Shown: positions 1 through 9,502, numbered from the stretch's first letter. The stretch is 64,000 nucleotides of DNA from Fischerella sp. PCC 9605 (GCF_000517105.1 NZ_KI912148.1:552518-616517), one strand, 5' to 3'. Numbers and translations are program-made. The notes: generated by a model from the letters alone, not told the origin.

Positions 1-1
1 G

Positions 2-349
2 TGGGAACGGCTGGATTTGGTGAAAGCAGGTAATTTAACCTTCCGCGAACCAGATCACCAGAAGTATCCGTGTATGAAGTTGGCTTATGCTGCGGGTAAA
101 GCTGGCGGTTCTATGCCAGCTGTGTTGAATGCGGCAAATGAACAAGCTGTCGCCTTATTTTTGGAAGAAAAAATTCGCTTTTTAGATATTCCTCGGTGCA
201 TCGAATGGGTGTGCGATCGCTTTTCATTCGATAACCGTTCAAATCCTACTTTAGATGACATTTTGGCTGCCGATCAATGGGCAAGGCAAGAAGTTTTGAC
301 TGCCACTGAAAATTTAGAATCTCGTCCGCGCATTATTTCTTTGCGATAA
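2..349 (+). CDS. dxr: 1-deoxy-D-xylulose 5-phosphate reductoisomerase, C-terminal part
   Basis: This is the 3' end of a gene that begins before the window; the reading frame is open from base 2 ([11 protein letters not shown]...). The residues [18 protein letters not shown] and [16 protein letters not shown] are typical of the C-terminal helical domain of DXR, the NADPH-dependent enzyme that converts DXP to 2-C-methyl-erythritol 4-phosphate in the plastid-type (MEP) isoprenoid pathway. About 115 of the roughly 390 residues expected are present. No start codon belongs inside the window, so the first in-frame TTG at 17 should not be read as the start. A strong hairpin follows the stop codon. 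The identification rests on recognised sequence, and I am confident of it. Confidence 0.93.
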   Translation, partial: WERLDLVKAGNLTFREPDHQKYPCMKLAYAAGKAGGSMPAVLNAANEQAVALFLEEKIRFLDIPRCIEWVCDRFSFDNRSNPTLDDILAADQWARQEVLTATENLESRPRIISLR

Positions 350-370
350 CCAATAACAAACTTAAATTAG

Positions 371-418
371 TCAGCGTTCAGTTTTAGGCTGAACGCTGAT
401 ACTAATGATAATTTTTTA
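371..418 (+). terminator. Rho-independent terminator after dxr
   Basis: An 11-bp perfect inverted repeat (TCAGCGTTCAG / CTGAACGCTGA, loop of 7) lies 21 bases after the dxr stop codon and is followed within about 12 bases by a run of T residues. The form and position are those of an intrinsic terminator. Confidence 0.75.
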
Positions 419-768
419 TATACTATTTTTAAACTTTCATAAAAAATGCTTTTTATAAATTTATCAAAATAGATTCCTAAAAACATGGTGCATTGTGTTA
501 TTGTCCGGTATATTAATAGCAGGAAAAATTAACACAAACACCAAATATATTCTAGAACTACCAAAAGCTTAACATCAATATGTTGAGCTTAATTAGTCAT
601 TAGTCACTATTATTTTGCATTCGATAGAAGACAGGCGATAACCAATTAATAACTATTAAACGATTTAGCTGTTATTTCTTAAATTAGAGAGCTTCTACAG
701 CCATAATTGTTAATAAAAATTAAATCGCCTTTTCTGTAATCATCTCCTATGCAACAAGAGCGAACTTT
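419..768. other. AT-rich intergenic stretch
   Basis: This is AT-rich DNA between the dxr terminator and the small membrane protein gene. I see no open frame worth reporting, no RNA gene and no strong repeat. It probably holds the promoter of the gene at 769, but no -10/-35 pair stands out. Confidence 0.5.
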
Positions 769-975
769 TTGGAATTGATAACTATGATTATTGCCCTAAT
801 TGTAGCTTGGTTAATATTTACAATATTAATTAAGGTTGTAAAAACGACCGTAAAAACTGCTCTCATGATTGCTACGGTCGTGGTGTTGCTACAGGTTGGT
901 TACGGTATTGGTCCTCAAGATATTTTGAACTATATGATGCAATTGCCCCAAAATATATTGCAGATACGCAAATAG
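769..975 (+). CDS. Small two-helix membrane protein
   Basis: This is a 68-residue protein with a hydrophobic N-terminal helix (about residues 5-24, IIALIVAWLIFTILI), a short basic stretch (KVVKTTVK), a second hydrophobic helix (about 31-47) and a short tail. I believe similar small proteins occur in other cyanobacteria, but no function is known to me. The start is uncertain: TTG at 769 gives MELITMIIALIV, and ATG at 784 removes five residues. The gene lies alone, in the same direction as dxr but behind its terminator. It is followed directly by G-rich and heptamer repeats. Confidence 0.6.
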   Translation: MELITMIIALIVAWLIFTILIKVVKTTVKTALMIATVVVLLQVGYGIGPQDILNYMMQLPQNILQIRK

Positions 976-977
976 AT

Positions 978-1087
978 AGGGGGAGTGGGGGAGTGGGAGA
1001 GTGGGGGAACAATTATTAACTACTAACTACTAACTACTAACCACTAACAATCAACCACCAACAACCAACAACCAACAACCAACCACT
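978..1087. repeat. G-rich tract plus heptamer-type tandem repeats
   Basis: A GGGGGAGTG-type G-rich tract (978-1008) is followed by ACTAACT/ACCAACA-type 7-bp repeats (1018-1087). It fills the gap between two convergent genes. The same repeat families recur at many gene ends in this window. Confidence 0.8.
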
Positions 1088-1091
1088 ATCA

Positions 1092-1589
1092 TCATTTATT
1101 CAGTGAGGATGATATTTTTGCCAATGCATCCTTAACATTTGCAGGTAGCTGACGCATGATCTTGCCTCTTTCCCGATCTACTGCCACTAATGTAACTTTT
1201 GCCGTAACATATAATTCCTGTCTATCTGGGGATTCAATTACATAATCCCAGTTGATGCGGACACTATTTACATCAGCCATGCGGGTTTTTACTACTGCTG
1301 GCATACCTAGCTGAATTGAGCGGTGATATCGTACTGACAATTCTACAACTGGTAAGTCACAACCTAACGCTACTAAATCAGCAAAATCAATACCGATCGA
1401 ACGCAAGCACTCTACCCTTGCTTCTTCCATCCAAGTTAGATATGTTCCATGCCAGACAACACCACCATAGTCAGTGTGGTGGGGTTGCACTCTGATAGGA
1501 TATTCAAACCAATACTCCAGTGTCTGACTCGCCGGATTGTCAATAGCACTTGTGGGTAATTGAGGTTGGTTTGTTTTTTCTTCAGACAT
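1092..1589 (-). CDS. Hotdog-fold acyl-CoA thioesterase (YbgC/FadM-like)
   Basis: This 165-residue protein has a single hotdog domain. The segment VQPHHTDYGGVVWHGTYLTW followed by MEEARVECLRSIGID matches the signature of the 4-hydroxybenzoyl-CoA thioesterase family, in which the Asp of HTDYGG is the catalytic acid. Later segments (VVELSVRYHRSIQLG, VNSVRINWDYVI) are the expected strands. Members hydrolyse acyl-CoA thioesters. In cyanobacteria one branch cleaves 1,4-dihydroxy-2-naphthoyl-CoA for phylloquinone synthesis, but I cannot tell from sequence alone whether this is that enzyme. About 28 extra residues precede the domain and are likely disordered. ATG at 1589 is the only good start. The gene is divergent from the CHAT gene at 1706. 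Confidence 0.85.
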   Translation of the reverse strand: MSEEKTNQPQLPTSAIDNPASQTLEYWFEYPIRVQPHHTDYGGVVWHGTYLTWMEEARVECLRSIGIDFADLVALGCDLPVVELSVRYHRSIQLGMPAVVKTRMADVNSVRINWDYVIESPDRQELYVTAKVTLVAVDRERGKIMRQLPANVKDALAKISSSLNK

Positions 1590-1705
1590 CTTAAATTTTC
1601 GTTGTAATTGTTAGAGATTTTCCACATTTGGAATAGCATAAAAAATAGTCGCCTTGTGCAACTATTTTTCTTTAACAACAAGCAAACCAAACTAGGAGGG
1701 TTTTT

Positions 1706-3820
1706 ATGTACCCTCGGAATTCATATTTTAATATTGTTACTGTTAGTGTAGTGTTTTCTCTGGGATCGGGGATGGCATTTTCGGCCGCTATTCCGGTAAC
1801 AGCAAATACAAGTATACAAAATAAATTTGTTGAAATAGCCCAAGCTTCAACTCAAAATCAGAATCAATCTGAGGAGATCAAGCGACTCAATCAAGAGGCT
1901 ATCCAACTATCTAGGCAAAATCGTTTTCAAGATGCATTACAGAAATTACAAACAGCTTTAGTTATCAGCACTGATACTGGCGATCGCTCTCTAGAAGCCG
2001 CAACTTTTAACAATATTGGCAGAGTTTACCAACAGCAAGGTCAATTTTCGCAAGCAGCTAAATCTTATCTGCAAGCTTTAGCTATCAACAAGGAACTCAG
2101 CCTTAACGAAAAGACTCCTGGGCAAGCTCATATTGCTTTAGGCAAAACCTATAGTAATTTAGGATACCTATACGCAATCCAAAATAAACCAGAGTTAGCA
2201 ATTTTCTTTTACAAAGGTTGCGTCAATAATCGCGAAAAAGCCCGCCTTAATCCTACTGCTCTTTCTGTACAGCAACTAGATGCCTATAACTTAACTGTTC
2301 CCCAGACTTACTATGCTTTGGGTGAAGGTTTGCTAAAAGGCGATCGCGTCGCGGAAGGGCAACGCATTGTGGATTTAATCAAAGTCGAAGAACTGGAGGG
2401 ATATCTCCAAAACGTTAAAGGTAATCAAAGAACTGTCAAAGGCATTGAGTTCACTCCAACTGAAAAAAAAATTAAACAAAAGGCGGATCAAACCCTCGAT
2501 AGTGCTGTTGTACTGGGTAAAGAACTGACAAAACTACGCCAGATTTCTCCAGAGAAGCGATCGCCAGAACAAAAACAACGCATCCAGCAATTAGTCAAGA
2601 CTCAGCAGCAAATGTTGGATGAGTTTAATAATTTTATCAATAGTCCAGATGTGAAAGCGCAAGTTGAACAAATCAGCCGCACAGCAAGACGGCAGAATTT
2701 GGATTTGGAGAGTCTTAACGAAATTCGGGATAACTTGGCGCAATTACCTAAAAAATCAGTACTTTTATATCCTCTGGTTTTAGAAGATAGCTTGGAATTG
2801 GTATTGGTAACTCCTGATTCTCCGCCAATTCATCGTACTGTTGCTGTTAAAAAAGAAAACCTCCAACAAACAATTGTTGCCTTTCGTCAGGCTTTAGAAA
2901 ATCCCAGTTTAGATGTGAAAAAACCTGGACGTCAATTGTATGACTGGCTAATTAAACCAATAGAAAAAGACCTTGCCCAAGCAGATACGCAAACTATAAT
3001 TTATGCACCAGATGGGCAGTTACGCTACATTTCTTTAGCTGCTTTACATGATGGCAAACAATGGTTAGTACAGCGATATGGTCTTAATCACATCACCGCT
3101 GCCAGCTTGACAAACTTTAACACCCCACCTTCATCAAATTTACGCATTTTAGCGGCGGCATTTACCAAAGGTAGTTATCAAGTCGAAGTAGCTGATCGAC
3201 AGCAGACCTTTTCTGGGTTGCCGTTTGCAGCAAAAGAGGTGGAATATTTAGTAGCTACAGTTCCGGAAACCAAGAAAATCTTAGATGATGCTTTCAGCCC
3301 GGAGATGACTGTACCACAAATGGATGATTTTACGATTGTGCATTTGGCAACACACGCGGCATTTGTCGTGGGTAAACCAGAAGATTCCTTTATCTTATTT
3401 GGGAATGGAGAACGTGCCACCCTCAAAGATGTTGCCACTTGGTCGTTGCCTCGAGTAGATTTGGTAGTGTTGAGCGCTTGCGAAACTGGAGTGGGAGGCA
3501 AGTTGGGTAACGGCGAGGAAATTTTGGGTTTTGGCTACCAGATGCAAAAAACCGGTGCGAGGTCAGCTATTGCTTCCTTGTGGACTGTAGATGATGGCGG
3601 AACACAGGCTTTGATGAGTGCTTTTTATGCCCTGCTACCCTCGGGAAAATTAACAAAAGCCGAAGCTTTGCGACAAGCACAAATTGCTTTGATTACTGGA
3701 AACAGGTCTTCTCCTAGTCAGCAGCAAGGCAGAAGTAACAATTTACCCATACCAGTGGGTGATAACCTCAGTCATCCCTACTATTGGGCACCCTTTATTT
3801 TGATTGGGAATGGATTGTAA
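1706..3820 (+). CDS. Secreted TPR and CHAT-domain protein
   Basis: This 704-residue protein has a signal-like N-terminus (hydrophobic about residues 9-30, followed by an Ala-rich region), then TPR motifs (about 55-215, for example AATFNNIGRVYQQQGQFSQA) and a helical linker. The C-terminal half (about 340-704) is a CHAT domain, a caspase-like cysteine peptidase fold. The candidate dyad is His550 in HLATH and Cys592 in VVLSACETG, in the usual order. CHAT-TPR proteins are common in filamentous cyanobacteria. Some members elsewhere are proteases activated by partner proteins, but the role here is unknown. The start is supported by an AGGAGGG ribosome-binding site at 1694-1700. No partner gene is apparent next to it. 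Confidence 0.88.
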   Translation: MYPRNSYFNIVTVSVVFSLGSGMAFSAAIPVTANTSIQNKFVEIAQASTQNQNQSEEIKRLNQEAIQLSRQNRFQDALQKLQTALVISTDTGDRSLEAATFNNIGRVYQQQGQFSQAAKSYLQALAINKELSLNEKTPGQAHIALGKTYSNLGYLYAIQNKPELAIFFYKGCVNNREKARLNPTALSVQQLDAYNLTVPQTYYALGEGLLKGDRVAEGQRIVDLIKVEELEGYLQNVKGNQRTVKGIEFTPTEKKIKQKADQTLDSAVVLGKELTKLRQISPEKRSPEQKQRIQQLVKTQQQMLDEFNNFINSPDVKAQVEQISRTARRQNLDLESLNEIRDNLAQLPKKSVLLYPLVLEDSLELVLVTPDSPPIHRTVAVKKENLQQTIVAFRQALENPSLDVKKPGRQLYDWLIKPIEKDLAQADTQTIIYAPDGQLRYISLAALHDGKQWLVQRYGLNHITAASLTNFNTPPSSNLRILAAAFTKGSYQVEVADRQQTFSGLPFAAKEVEYLVATVPETKKILDDAFSPEMTVPQMDDFTIVHLATHAAFVVGKPEDSFILFGNGERATLKDVATWSLPRVDLVVLSACETGVGGKLGNGEEILGFGYQMQKTGARSAIASLWTVDDGGTQALMSAFYALLPSGKLTKAEALRQAQIALITGNRSSPSQQQGRSNNLPIPVGDNLSHPYYWAPFILIGNGL

Positions 3821-4140
3821 TTAATTTTAGACAAACCATTTCCTGACATTGTAATCATACGAATGGCTGCAAACATTGCTTGGAGAGTTGGGACTAGTAC
3901 CGCTGCGCGAAAGTCAAAAGTCAAAAGTCAAAAGTCAAAAGTCAAAAAGCTTCCTGTTGTAGGCTTTTCGTCAATTTGGAATGATAGCTTTATTTTCGCC
4001 ACGTTGTACTGGTCAATAGTCAATAAATCAATAGCTTTTAGACCAATGACTCTGGACTATGGACTTTAAACTAACTCCCAATTCTCAATTTGGCATTTGA
4101 TCATGACCTTTTTCGGACTACCCTACCAGTTAAAGCCTAT
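3821..4140. other. Repeat-bearing gap between convergent genes
   Basis: This gap contains an AGTCAAA heptamer array and nothing else recognisable. An open frame at 3863-4069 runs through the repeat and has no protein-like features, so I do not call it a gene. Confidence 0.5.
3909..3950 (+). repeat. AGTCAAA heptamer array
   Basis: About five tandem copies of the 7-bp unit AGTCAAA lie downstream of the CHAT gene. The same unit occurs inside mntC (39078-39146) and, on the other strand, at 34123-34202. Confidence 0.85.
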
Positions 4141-4485
4141 TTAATAGCGTTTGGCGAGGGTTTTAGTAGTTACAGAAGCTTGGATTGGGTTTTTGACGAT
4201 ATTGGCAAGTTCCTGTAACTGATTGACTGCCTCCGCACCCTCTAACTTCATTAACTCGCGGTCATCTCGCATTTCTGTCCAAGTAATTCCGTAATCAGAT
4301 ACCAAAAACCGAATCAGATGGTTTTCGCCCAGGCTAACCATAAACGAAGCACTATTCATCTGATCGCCGCATGTATAGCAAGACGCAGGGTATCCGCGTC
4401 GCTCTAATACTATTGCCAAGGCTTGTAGGTTCATAACCAAGTCTTGGACGAATTGCCGATGTTGTTGCGCTAGTCTTAGAAACAC
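4141..4485 (-). CDS. DUF1815-type cyanobacterial protein
   Basis: This is a 114-residue soluble protein. I recognise it as a member of a small family limited to cyanobacteria (DUF1815), with no established function. It contains a pair of cysteines in SCYTCGDQM and a conserved-looking core (VSLGENHLIRFLVSDYGITW) with alternating strands. The start codon is GTG at 4485. It is supported by a good ribosome-binding site, TAGGAGGA on the minus strand at about 4491-4498, five bases upstream. No ATG in the first part of the frame would retain the conserved N-terminus. The gene is convergent with the CHAT gene and stands alone. Confidence 0.75.
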   Translation of the reverse strand: MFLRLAQQHRQFVQDLVMNLQALAIVLERRGYPASCYTCGDQMNSASFMVSLGENHLIRFLVSDYGITWTEMRDDRELMKLEGAEAVNQLQELANIVKNPIQASVTTKTLAKRY

Positions 4486-5301
4486 TAATGTCCTCCTAAC
4501 ACCACAGTTGTGTAAGTCCTTTTATATTTTTTTTAGATTCTCTCATCCACTGGTATTGTAAACTATTCATTACAATTCCCAGAAAAACATTACATTAAGA
4601 CATCAAGTCGTTAAAGGTCTACCTACTTTAAGGTAGTCTATCGCCATTTGTATGGCCGTATCAAAATATTCAATTTGCAAATTCAAAATATCAGACAGAA
4701 GTACCAAGTTTAATACTTTCTTTATACAATCTGCCAGGGTAGATGGTTGTTTAAAACAATCCGCTATAAGACTAACTCATATCTAGCACAAGTCAACTAC
4801 TAAATAGTTACATATTGCACCTTTATTGGCAATTTGCAGTCAAATCCCTAATTATTATTAACTCGTTCGCTATCTCACGTATTTTTATGTTGATTTGCAG
4901 ATGCAATTAACGTATGCGTTATCTCACAGCGCGATTTTAGATTACCCAAGTATTGGTTTAGCGACTCACTTTGCCCTGGATATATAGAATTTGGTAGATG
5001 ACCGCGGCGATCTGAAAGATTTGCAATAACTTGGTAAATAATTTTACAGTTTTAAACTGTACAGTAAATTTACCTAAGCCACAATCTCAGATGTAAAACC
5101 CAATTCGTTTGACTTACCCTGACAATAACTAAACCTTATCAAGGGATGTTGCCATTTCGGCAGTTTTTTAAATTAAACCATTATTAAAAAGTTATTATTT
5201 ATACTATTTTTGCAAGTTCTAGAAGAGTTGTAAACAGCTTGTTAAATAAAATCAAGCAAGTTGAAGAGAAGTTGATGATTGTATAGAATGTGTCCCCAAG
5301 T
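4486..5301. other. Long intergenic region without a recognised gene
   Basis: More than 800 bases between two minus-strand genes hold no frame with protein-like composition and no RNA gene that I can identify. At 4865-4889 there is a 25-base segment (GTTCGCTATCTCACGTAT...) that recurs with three differences at 8731-8755. The region near 4485 carries the ribosome-binding site and promoter of the DUF1815 gene. An unrecognised small RNA cannot be excluded. Confidence 0.5.
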
Positions 5302-5393
5302 AGGGGAGGGGGAGAGGGGGAGATGGGGAGAGTGGGAGAGTGGAGGGAGTAGTAAACCACTAACTACTAACCACTAACCACCAACCACCACCA
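5302..5393. repeat. G-rich tract and heptamer repeats after sdhA
   Basis: GGGGAGA-type repeats (5302-5349) and ACTAACTACTAACCA-type repeats (5355-5393) lie directly behind the sdhA stop codon. Confidence 0.8.
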
Positions 5394-5401
5394 ATCCCTA
5401 G

Positions 5402-7129
5402 TTAATATTTCCGTTCCTGTGGCTGAAACATCGTAATCGTCACTGGGCGATACTGAATATCAATTCCTGCTGGTGAATAATAAGCCATTGTGTGTTTGAG
5501 GAATTTTTCATCGTCTCGTTGGGAATAATCCTCGCGGAAGTGAGCGCCGCGACTTTCTTGACGATTAAGAGCTGAGGATAGAATCATCTGTCCTACTACC
5601 ATCAAACTTCGCAGTTCCAAGGCTTCAATGATTTCGGTATTCCAGCAACCACCTTTATCATCTAAATATATATGCGTATATTGTTGTTGCAATTCCTGTA
5701 ATTTTTGCAACCCTTCACTCATTAATGCTTCTGTACGGAAAACACCGCAAAATTGAGTCATGGTGTCTTGAAAAGCCTGACGGACTTGGTTAATGCGATA
5801 CTGTCCCGATTGATCTAGCAAAGCCTGAATTTGTTGCTTGGCTTCGTTGAGATAGCTTTGCTCGTTTATTTCCGGTAACTTGCGGTTTTGCACGTATTGG
5901 GCGATCGCCGCACCAGTTCGACGTCCGTAAACTACACATTCCAATAGGGAATTACTACCCAGGCGATTTGCGCCATGCACGGAAACACAAGCGGTTTCGC
6001 CAGCAGCAAAAAAGCCTTCTACGAGGCGATCCCCACTGCTGCGGACTCGGCCATCAGTATTAACGGGGATACCACCCATGCAATAGTGAATGGTAGGACG
6101 GACGGGCATCGGTTGAGTAACAGCATCAACACCTACTAGGCGATGGGCTTCTTCCCAGCAAAAGGGAATCCGACTCATGATTTTTTCCTTACCCATGTGG
6201 CGCAAGTCAAGATAAACGAAGGGGCCACCCGCACTACCATCGGGATGAATGCCACGACCAGCGCGAATTTCGTAAGTGATCGCCCTTGAGGTAATATCAC
6301 GCGGGGCCAGTTCCATGCGACTGGGAGCGTACCTAGCCATGAAGCGTTCTCCCTCACTATTGATTAAATAGGCTCCTTCACCACGCACAGCTTCCGATAT
6401 TAATACCCCCACTGGATACAACCCTGTAGGATGAAATTGCACAAATTCCATATCTTCCAAGGGCAAACCAGCGAGTGCCGTCATTGCTAGACCATCACCC
6501 GTAGAAGCAAAATCATTAGAAGTTGTGTTGTATACGCGTCCGTAGCCACCAGTGGCAAACATTACTGCTTTGGCGCGTACCACCTCGATCTGCCCATTCA
6601 AGATGTGATACATCACTACCCCTTTTGCCTGATTTTCTTCCAAAATCAGACGCATCACGTACCACTCTTCATAAACTTGCACGCCATATCGCCGCAGATT
6701 GTTGACTAATTCGTGCAAAATTGCGTGACCTGTCTTATCAGCAGCGTAACAAGTACGGTTGTGGGAATGTCCGCCAAAAGCGCGTTGGGCAATGCGTCCA
6801 TCGCCCAAGCGAGAGAACAAAACACCCATGTGTTCTAGATCAATAACTACATCCGGTGCTTCGCGGGTGAGAATTTCTACCGCATCTTGGTCTGCCAGGT
6901 AGTCAGAACCCTTCACCGTATCAAAGGCGTGCGCTTCCCAACTATCAGAGGAGTCAACATTTTTTAGTGTCGCTGCAATACCACCTTGGGCAGCGACTGA
7001 GTGAGAACGAATCGGGTGGGTTTTGGCAACCACAGCGACATTCAAACTTGGATGCTTTCTGGCAATTTCCACTGCGGCGCGACATCCAGCCAAACCACCA
7101 CCAACAATAATGACATCGTGTTCTAGCAT
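5402..7129 (-). CDS. sdhA: Succinate dehydrogenase/fumarate reductase flavoprotein subunit
   Basis: This 575-residue protein has the FAD-binding Rossmann start [19 protein letters not shown]. The stretch [11 protein letters not shown] contains the His to which FAD is bound covalently in this family. The capping-domain and active-site segments [26 protein letters not shown] and [10 protein letters not shown] are present, as is the C-terminal helical domain. It oxidises succinate to fumarate and feeds electrons to the plastoquinone pool from the thylakoid or cytoplasmic membrane. The length is normal for the family. The iron-sulphur subunit is not next to it, which is common in cyanobacteria. 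ATG at 7129 is a natural start. Upstream, 236 bases away on the same strand, is a small membrane protein gene. Confidence 0.93.
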   Translation of the reverse strand: MLEHDVIIVGGGLAGCRAAVEIARKHPSLNVAVVAKTHPIRSHSVAAQGGIAATLKNVDSSDSWEAHAFDTVKGSDYLADQDAVEILTREAPDVVIDLEHMGVLFSRLGDGRIAQRAFGGHSHNRTCYAADKTGHAILHELVNNLRRYGVQVYEEWYVMRLILEENQAKGVVMYHILNGQIEVVRAKAVMFATGGYGRVYNTTSNDFASTGDGLAMTALAGLPLEDMEFVQFHPTGLYPVGVLISEAVRGEGAYLINSEGERFMARYAPSRMELAPRDITSRAITYEIRAGRGIHPDGSAGGPFVYLDLRHMGKEKIMSRIPFCWEEAHRLVGVDAVTQPMPVRPTIHYCMGGIPVNTDGRVRSSGDRLVEGFFAAGETACVSVHGANRLGSNSLLECVVYGRRTGAAIAQYVQNRKLPEINEQSYLNEAKQQIQALLDQSGQYRINQVRQAFQDTMTQFCGVFRTEALMSEGLQKLQELQQQYTHIYLDDKGGCWNTEIIEALELRSLMVVGQMILSSALNRQESRGAHFREDYSQRDDEKFLKHTMAYYSPAGIDIQYRPVTITMFQPQERKY

Positions 7130-7365
7130 AATCAGCCCCGGACTGTAAAAAAAGCTGCTGTTCTATAGTAGGAGCAGGCTTGAAAACTACCCCTACTCCC
7201 ACGTTAACTACTTGCTGTAAAAAAAATTCCCCGCTAACAGCAGGGAGTTTGTGCTAATGCATTTATTCTGTAGGAAGCAGGGAATTATCTCACTCTCCAC
7301 TCCCTTGTCATCTCCAATATCCAATCTTCCATTTCAAATCTAAAATCTCAAATATCAAATCCTGC

Positions 7366-7680
7366 TCAGCTAGTTGCTTCTGCTGGTTTTTGTTGGGAAA
7401 CATTACCAGGTATTGGTTCCATCTTTGTTCCCGCCTCCATAGGAGCTAACTCTATGTGATTTAACAAAGTCGTTACGAAGGCAAAAAGCAAGAAAGGCAA
7501 AGATAACAAAATGATAAGTCCAACCGTAGCTAAAGCATAAATCGGTCGTCTTGCACCCATCAGCGCCAAGGCAGATGCCAAACTGACTGTAATCGTAATC
7601 AGCCAAACAATAATTTGACCATAAATATCACCAAAGGTAAGGGTACAGACAAACCGATACTTTTGAATGTTATTCATCAT
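7366..7680 (-). CDS. Small membrane protein upstream of sdhA
   Basis: This 104-residue protein has two or three hydrophobic segments (about residues 20-40, IIVWLITITVSLASALALMG, and 46-72) and a polar, Pro-rich tail. I do not recognise a named family. It begins with MMNN, so either of the first two Met codons may be the start. It precedes sdhA on the same strand at a distance of 236 bases, which leaves co-transcription open. The name of the reaction chain next to it gives no evidence that it is an SDH membrane anchor: it lacks the conserved His residues expected of a haem-binding anchor in the membrane segments. Confidence 0.6.
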   Translation of the reverse strand: MMNNIQKYRFVCTLTFGDIYGQIIVWLITITVSLASALALMGARRPIYALATVGLIILLSLPFLLFAFVTTLLNHIELAPMEAGTKMEPIPGNVSQQKPAEATS

Positions 7681-8242
7681 TGAAATTTGCCTCTAGTATC
7701 TCCTTAGGTTCTACCTTAGAACCATGTTTGACTTTTCGATAATTTCTAAATATTTTTGAAACAATTGTAATATCACTTTACAATTAAATTTTTCTCTATA
7801 TAAAGGAATTACGAATTAAACTTCTCCTTAGACATCTCTCTTGACTTAAAGCTAGAGACTAATGCAACAAGGCAGGGAGAAGAAGGTAAAGAGTTTAAAA
7901 TATGAGTTTTTTGTCTATTTTAAACTGTATGTTTATTTCCGCCGTCCCGTACTAGACTTACAGTATCAATGAAGTTTACTTGAAGTTATATTTCATTCAA
8001 TTAAGTTTCCGTATTCCAGACAGAGTCAAGTATTATAAAATATGAATGATCCATTCCAAGTCAATATAGTAATTTAAGTTTTTTATTTAATTAAGAATTA
8101 TTAATAATCTATTTTCATCTGGGAAGCGTAAAGAAATATAAATAAAAATATCCTCATGTAACTTACTCTACAAAACGCAGATGAACAGGAATTAAATTGC
8201 GTGTTACACAAGGAAACTTACTTGGCTAAAGATTTTCTGATT
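7681..8242. other. AT-rich intergenic stretch
   Basis: This is 560 bases of AT-rich DNA with no supported gene, repeat array or RNA. It follows the damaged gene at 8243-8621 and precedes (on the minus strand) the small membrane protein gene, whose promoter it presumably contains. Confidence 0.45.
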
Positions 8243-8621
8243 CTAGGCTTTGCCATTGTCTTGGAAAAACCCGGCGGATTCACTAGAATCTAGCTGTTTA
8301 ATTTTCCTTTGTAAATCAAAGTCATTACTGCTAACAATGGTTTCTAAATTAGCAATTCTGTGTTCTAGTAGTCCTAACTGTTGTGGTTGTAAATAGCTAG
8401 TTTTTGATTTTTTATCATCAGAACGCCACACCAGAACGCCACACCGCAACAGTACCTACGGTTGCACCTGCGATCGCCGCCAAAGGAATAATCGGGCCGC
8501 TTCTGCTAGCTCTTGAAAGTGGGATACAAATTGCTAAAATTGCAACTGTCATACCCCAAATTCTTGAGGTTGTTCTAACTCGAATATCTTGCTCTGGCTT
8601 TTCCTGCACTTTTTTAGCCAT
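8243..8621 (-). pseudogene. Small membrane protein gene frameshifted by a 13-bp tandem duplication
   Basis: The minus-strand frame starting at ATG 8621 (MAKKVQEKPEQDIRVRTTS...) encodes a charged N-terminus and two short hydrophobic helices, then stops prematurely at 8418 after TVAVWRSGVAF. At 8420-8445 the 13 bases AGAACGCCACACC occur twice in direct tandem. Removing one copy restores a continuous frame, TVAVWRSDDKKSKTSY..., that runs to the stop at 8243 and gives about 121 residues. The restored C-terminal part (LLEHRIANLETIVSS) is a short coiled-coil-like region. A weak AAGG ribosome-binding site precedes the start. I do not recognise a family. The lesion is either a recent mutation or an assembly error. 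Confidence 0.8.
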
Positions 8622-8815
8622 ATCTATAAACCTTAAAGGATTTATTCTATAGACTGGCATCTTTTTCGATGAACTGCCTCCTACTATCGGGCTAAGTAAA
8701 ATTACTATAGAGTTATTTGCCTTTAGAATCACTTCGCTATTTCACGTATTTTGATGACTAAAGAAAGATATAGTTAATATTTGTTGAATAGTACTATCGA
8801 TTGTAAAAAGCATCC

Positions 8816-9502
8816 ATGACAACAGCATCTTACATTTTTCTAGCTGGAGCAAGTCGAGGCGTGGGGCGAGAAATTGCCCAATGCTTGAGGGAACAACAAC
8901 TCAAGGTAAAAGCACTCTTGAGAACAGATGCAACTCGTAATGAATTAGAAGCAATGGGAATTAAGGTAGTTCTGGGAGATGTGATGAATGCGGACGATGT
9001 AGAAAGTGCGATGCAGGGAGACGAACCAATTGATGCTGTAATTAGTACGATCGGTGGTTTAGCTAAAGACAACAATAGGGCAGATTATCTAGGTAATAAA
9101 AATCTGATCGATGCAGCAATCAAAGCTGGGGTGCAAAAGTTTATTTTAGTTTCTTCCATAGGTACAGGAAATAGTGTTGTTGCTTTATCTGCGCAAATAT
9201 TAGAAGCACTGTAACCTGTTTTGATTGATAAAGAAAAAGCTGAACAGCACTTAATCGAAAGTGGACTGACCTATACTATCATCCGTCCTGGTGGGTTACA
9301 GTCTGAACCTGCAACTAGAAATGGAATTTTAACCGAAGATCCGCGCATTGCTGGTATGATTAATCGCGCAGATGTAGCGCAGTTAGTTTGCCAGTGTTTA
9401 AATAGCGATCGCGCTAACAATAAAGTCTTGTCAGCAGTAGACGCAAATATGCTGTTTGGACAACCAGAGTTTGAGAAATTTAACCTGGATTCAACAGTTT
9501 AA
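8816..9502 (+). pseudogene. NAD(P)-binding SDR (NmrA-like) oxidoreductase with in-frame stop
   Basis: This is a 228-codon frame for an atypical short-chain dehydrogenase. It has the N-terminal dinucleotide-binding motif FLAGASRGVGREIAQ, then VVLGDVMNADDVESAM, FILVSSIGTG and, in the second part, YTIIRPGGLQSEPAT and INRADVAQLVCQCL. A single TAA at 9212-9214 interrupts it, between LSAQILEAL and PVLIDKEKAEQHL. The codon before and after are in the same frame, so this is a nonsense change and not a frameshift. Proteins of this family usually have Lys at this point as far as I recall, which would need only AAA to TAA. The two halves together make a normal-length protein. It could be a recent pseudogene, a sequencing error or, less likely, two polypeptides. 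Confidence 0.82.

Noticed and set aside
3863-4069. 68-codon plus-strand frame after the CHAT gene
   Set aside because: It runs through an AGTCAAA repeat, has no ribosome-binding site and no protein-like composition; the Lys/Ser/Gln run is repeat translation.
978-5393. CRISPR-like arrays suggested by repeated short units
   Set aside because: Units are 7 bp without unique spacers, so they are heptamer tandem repeats and not CRISPR.
6523-6705. Frame on the plus strand inside sdhA
   Set aside because: It is the opposite strand of a well-supported gene and has no features of its own.
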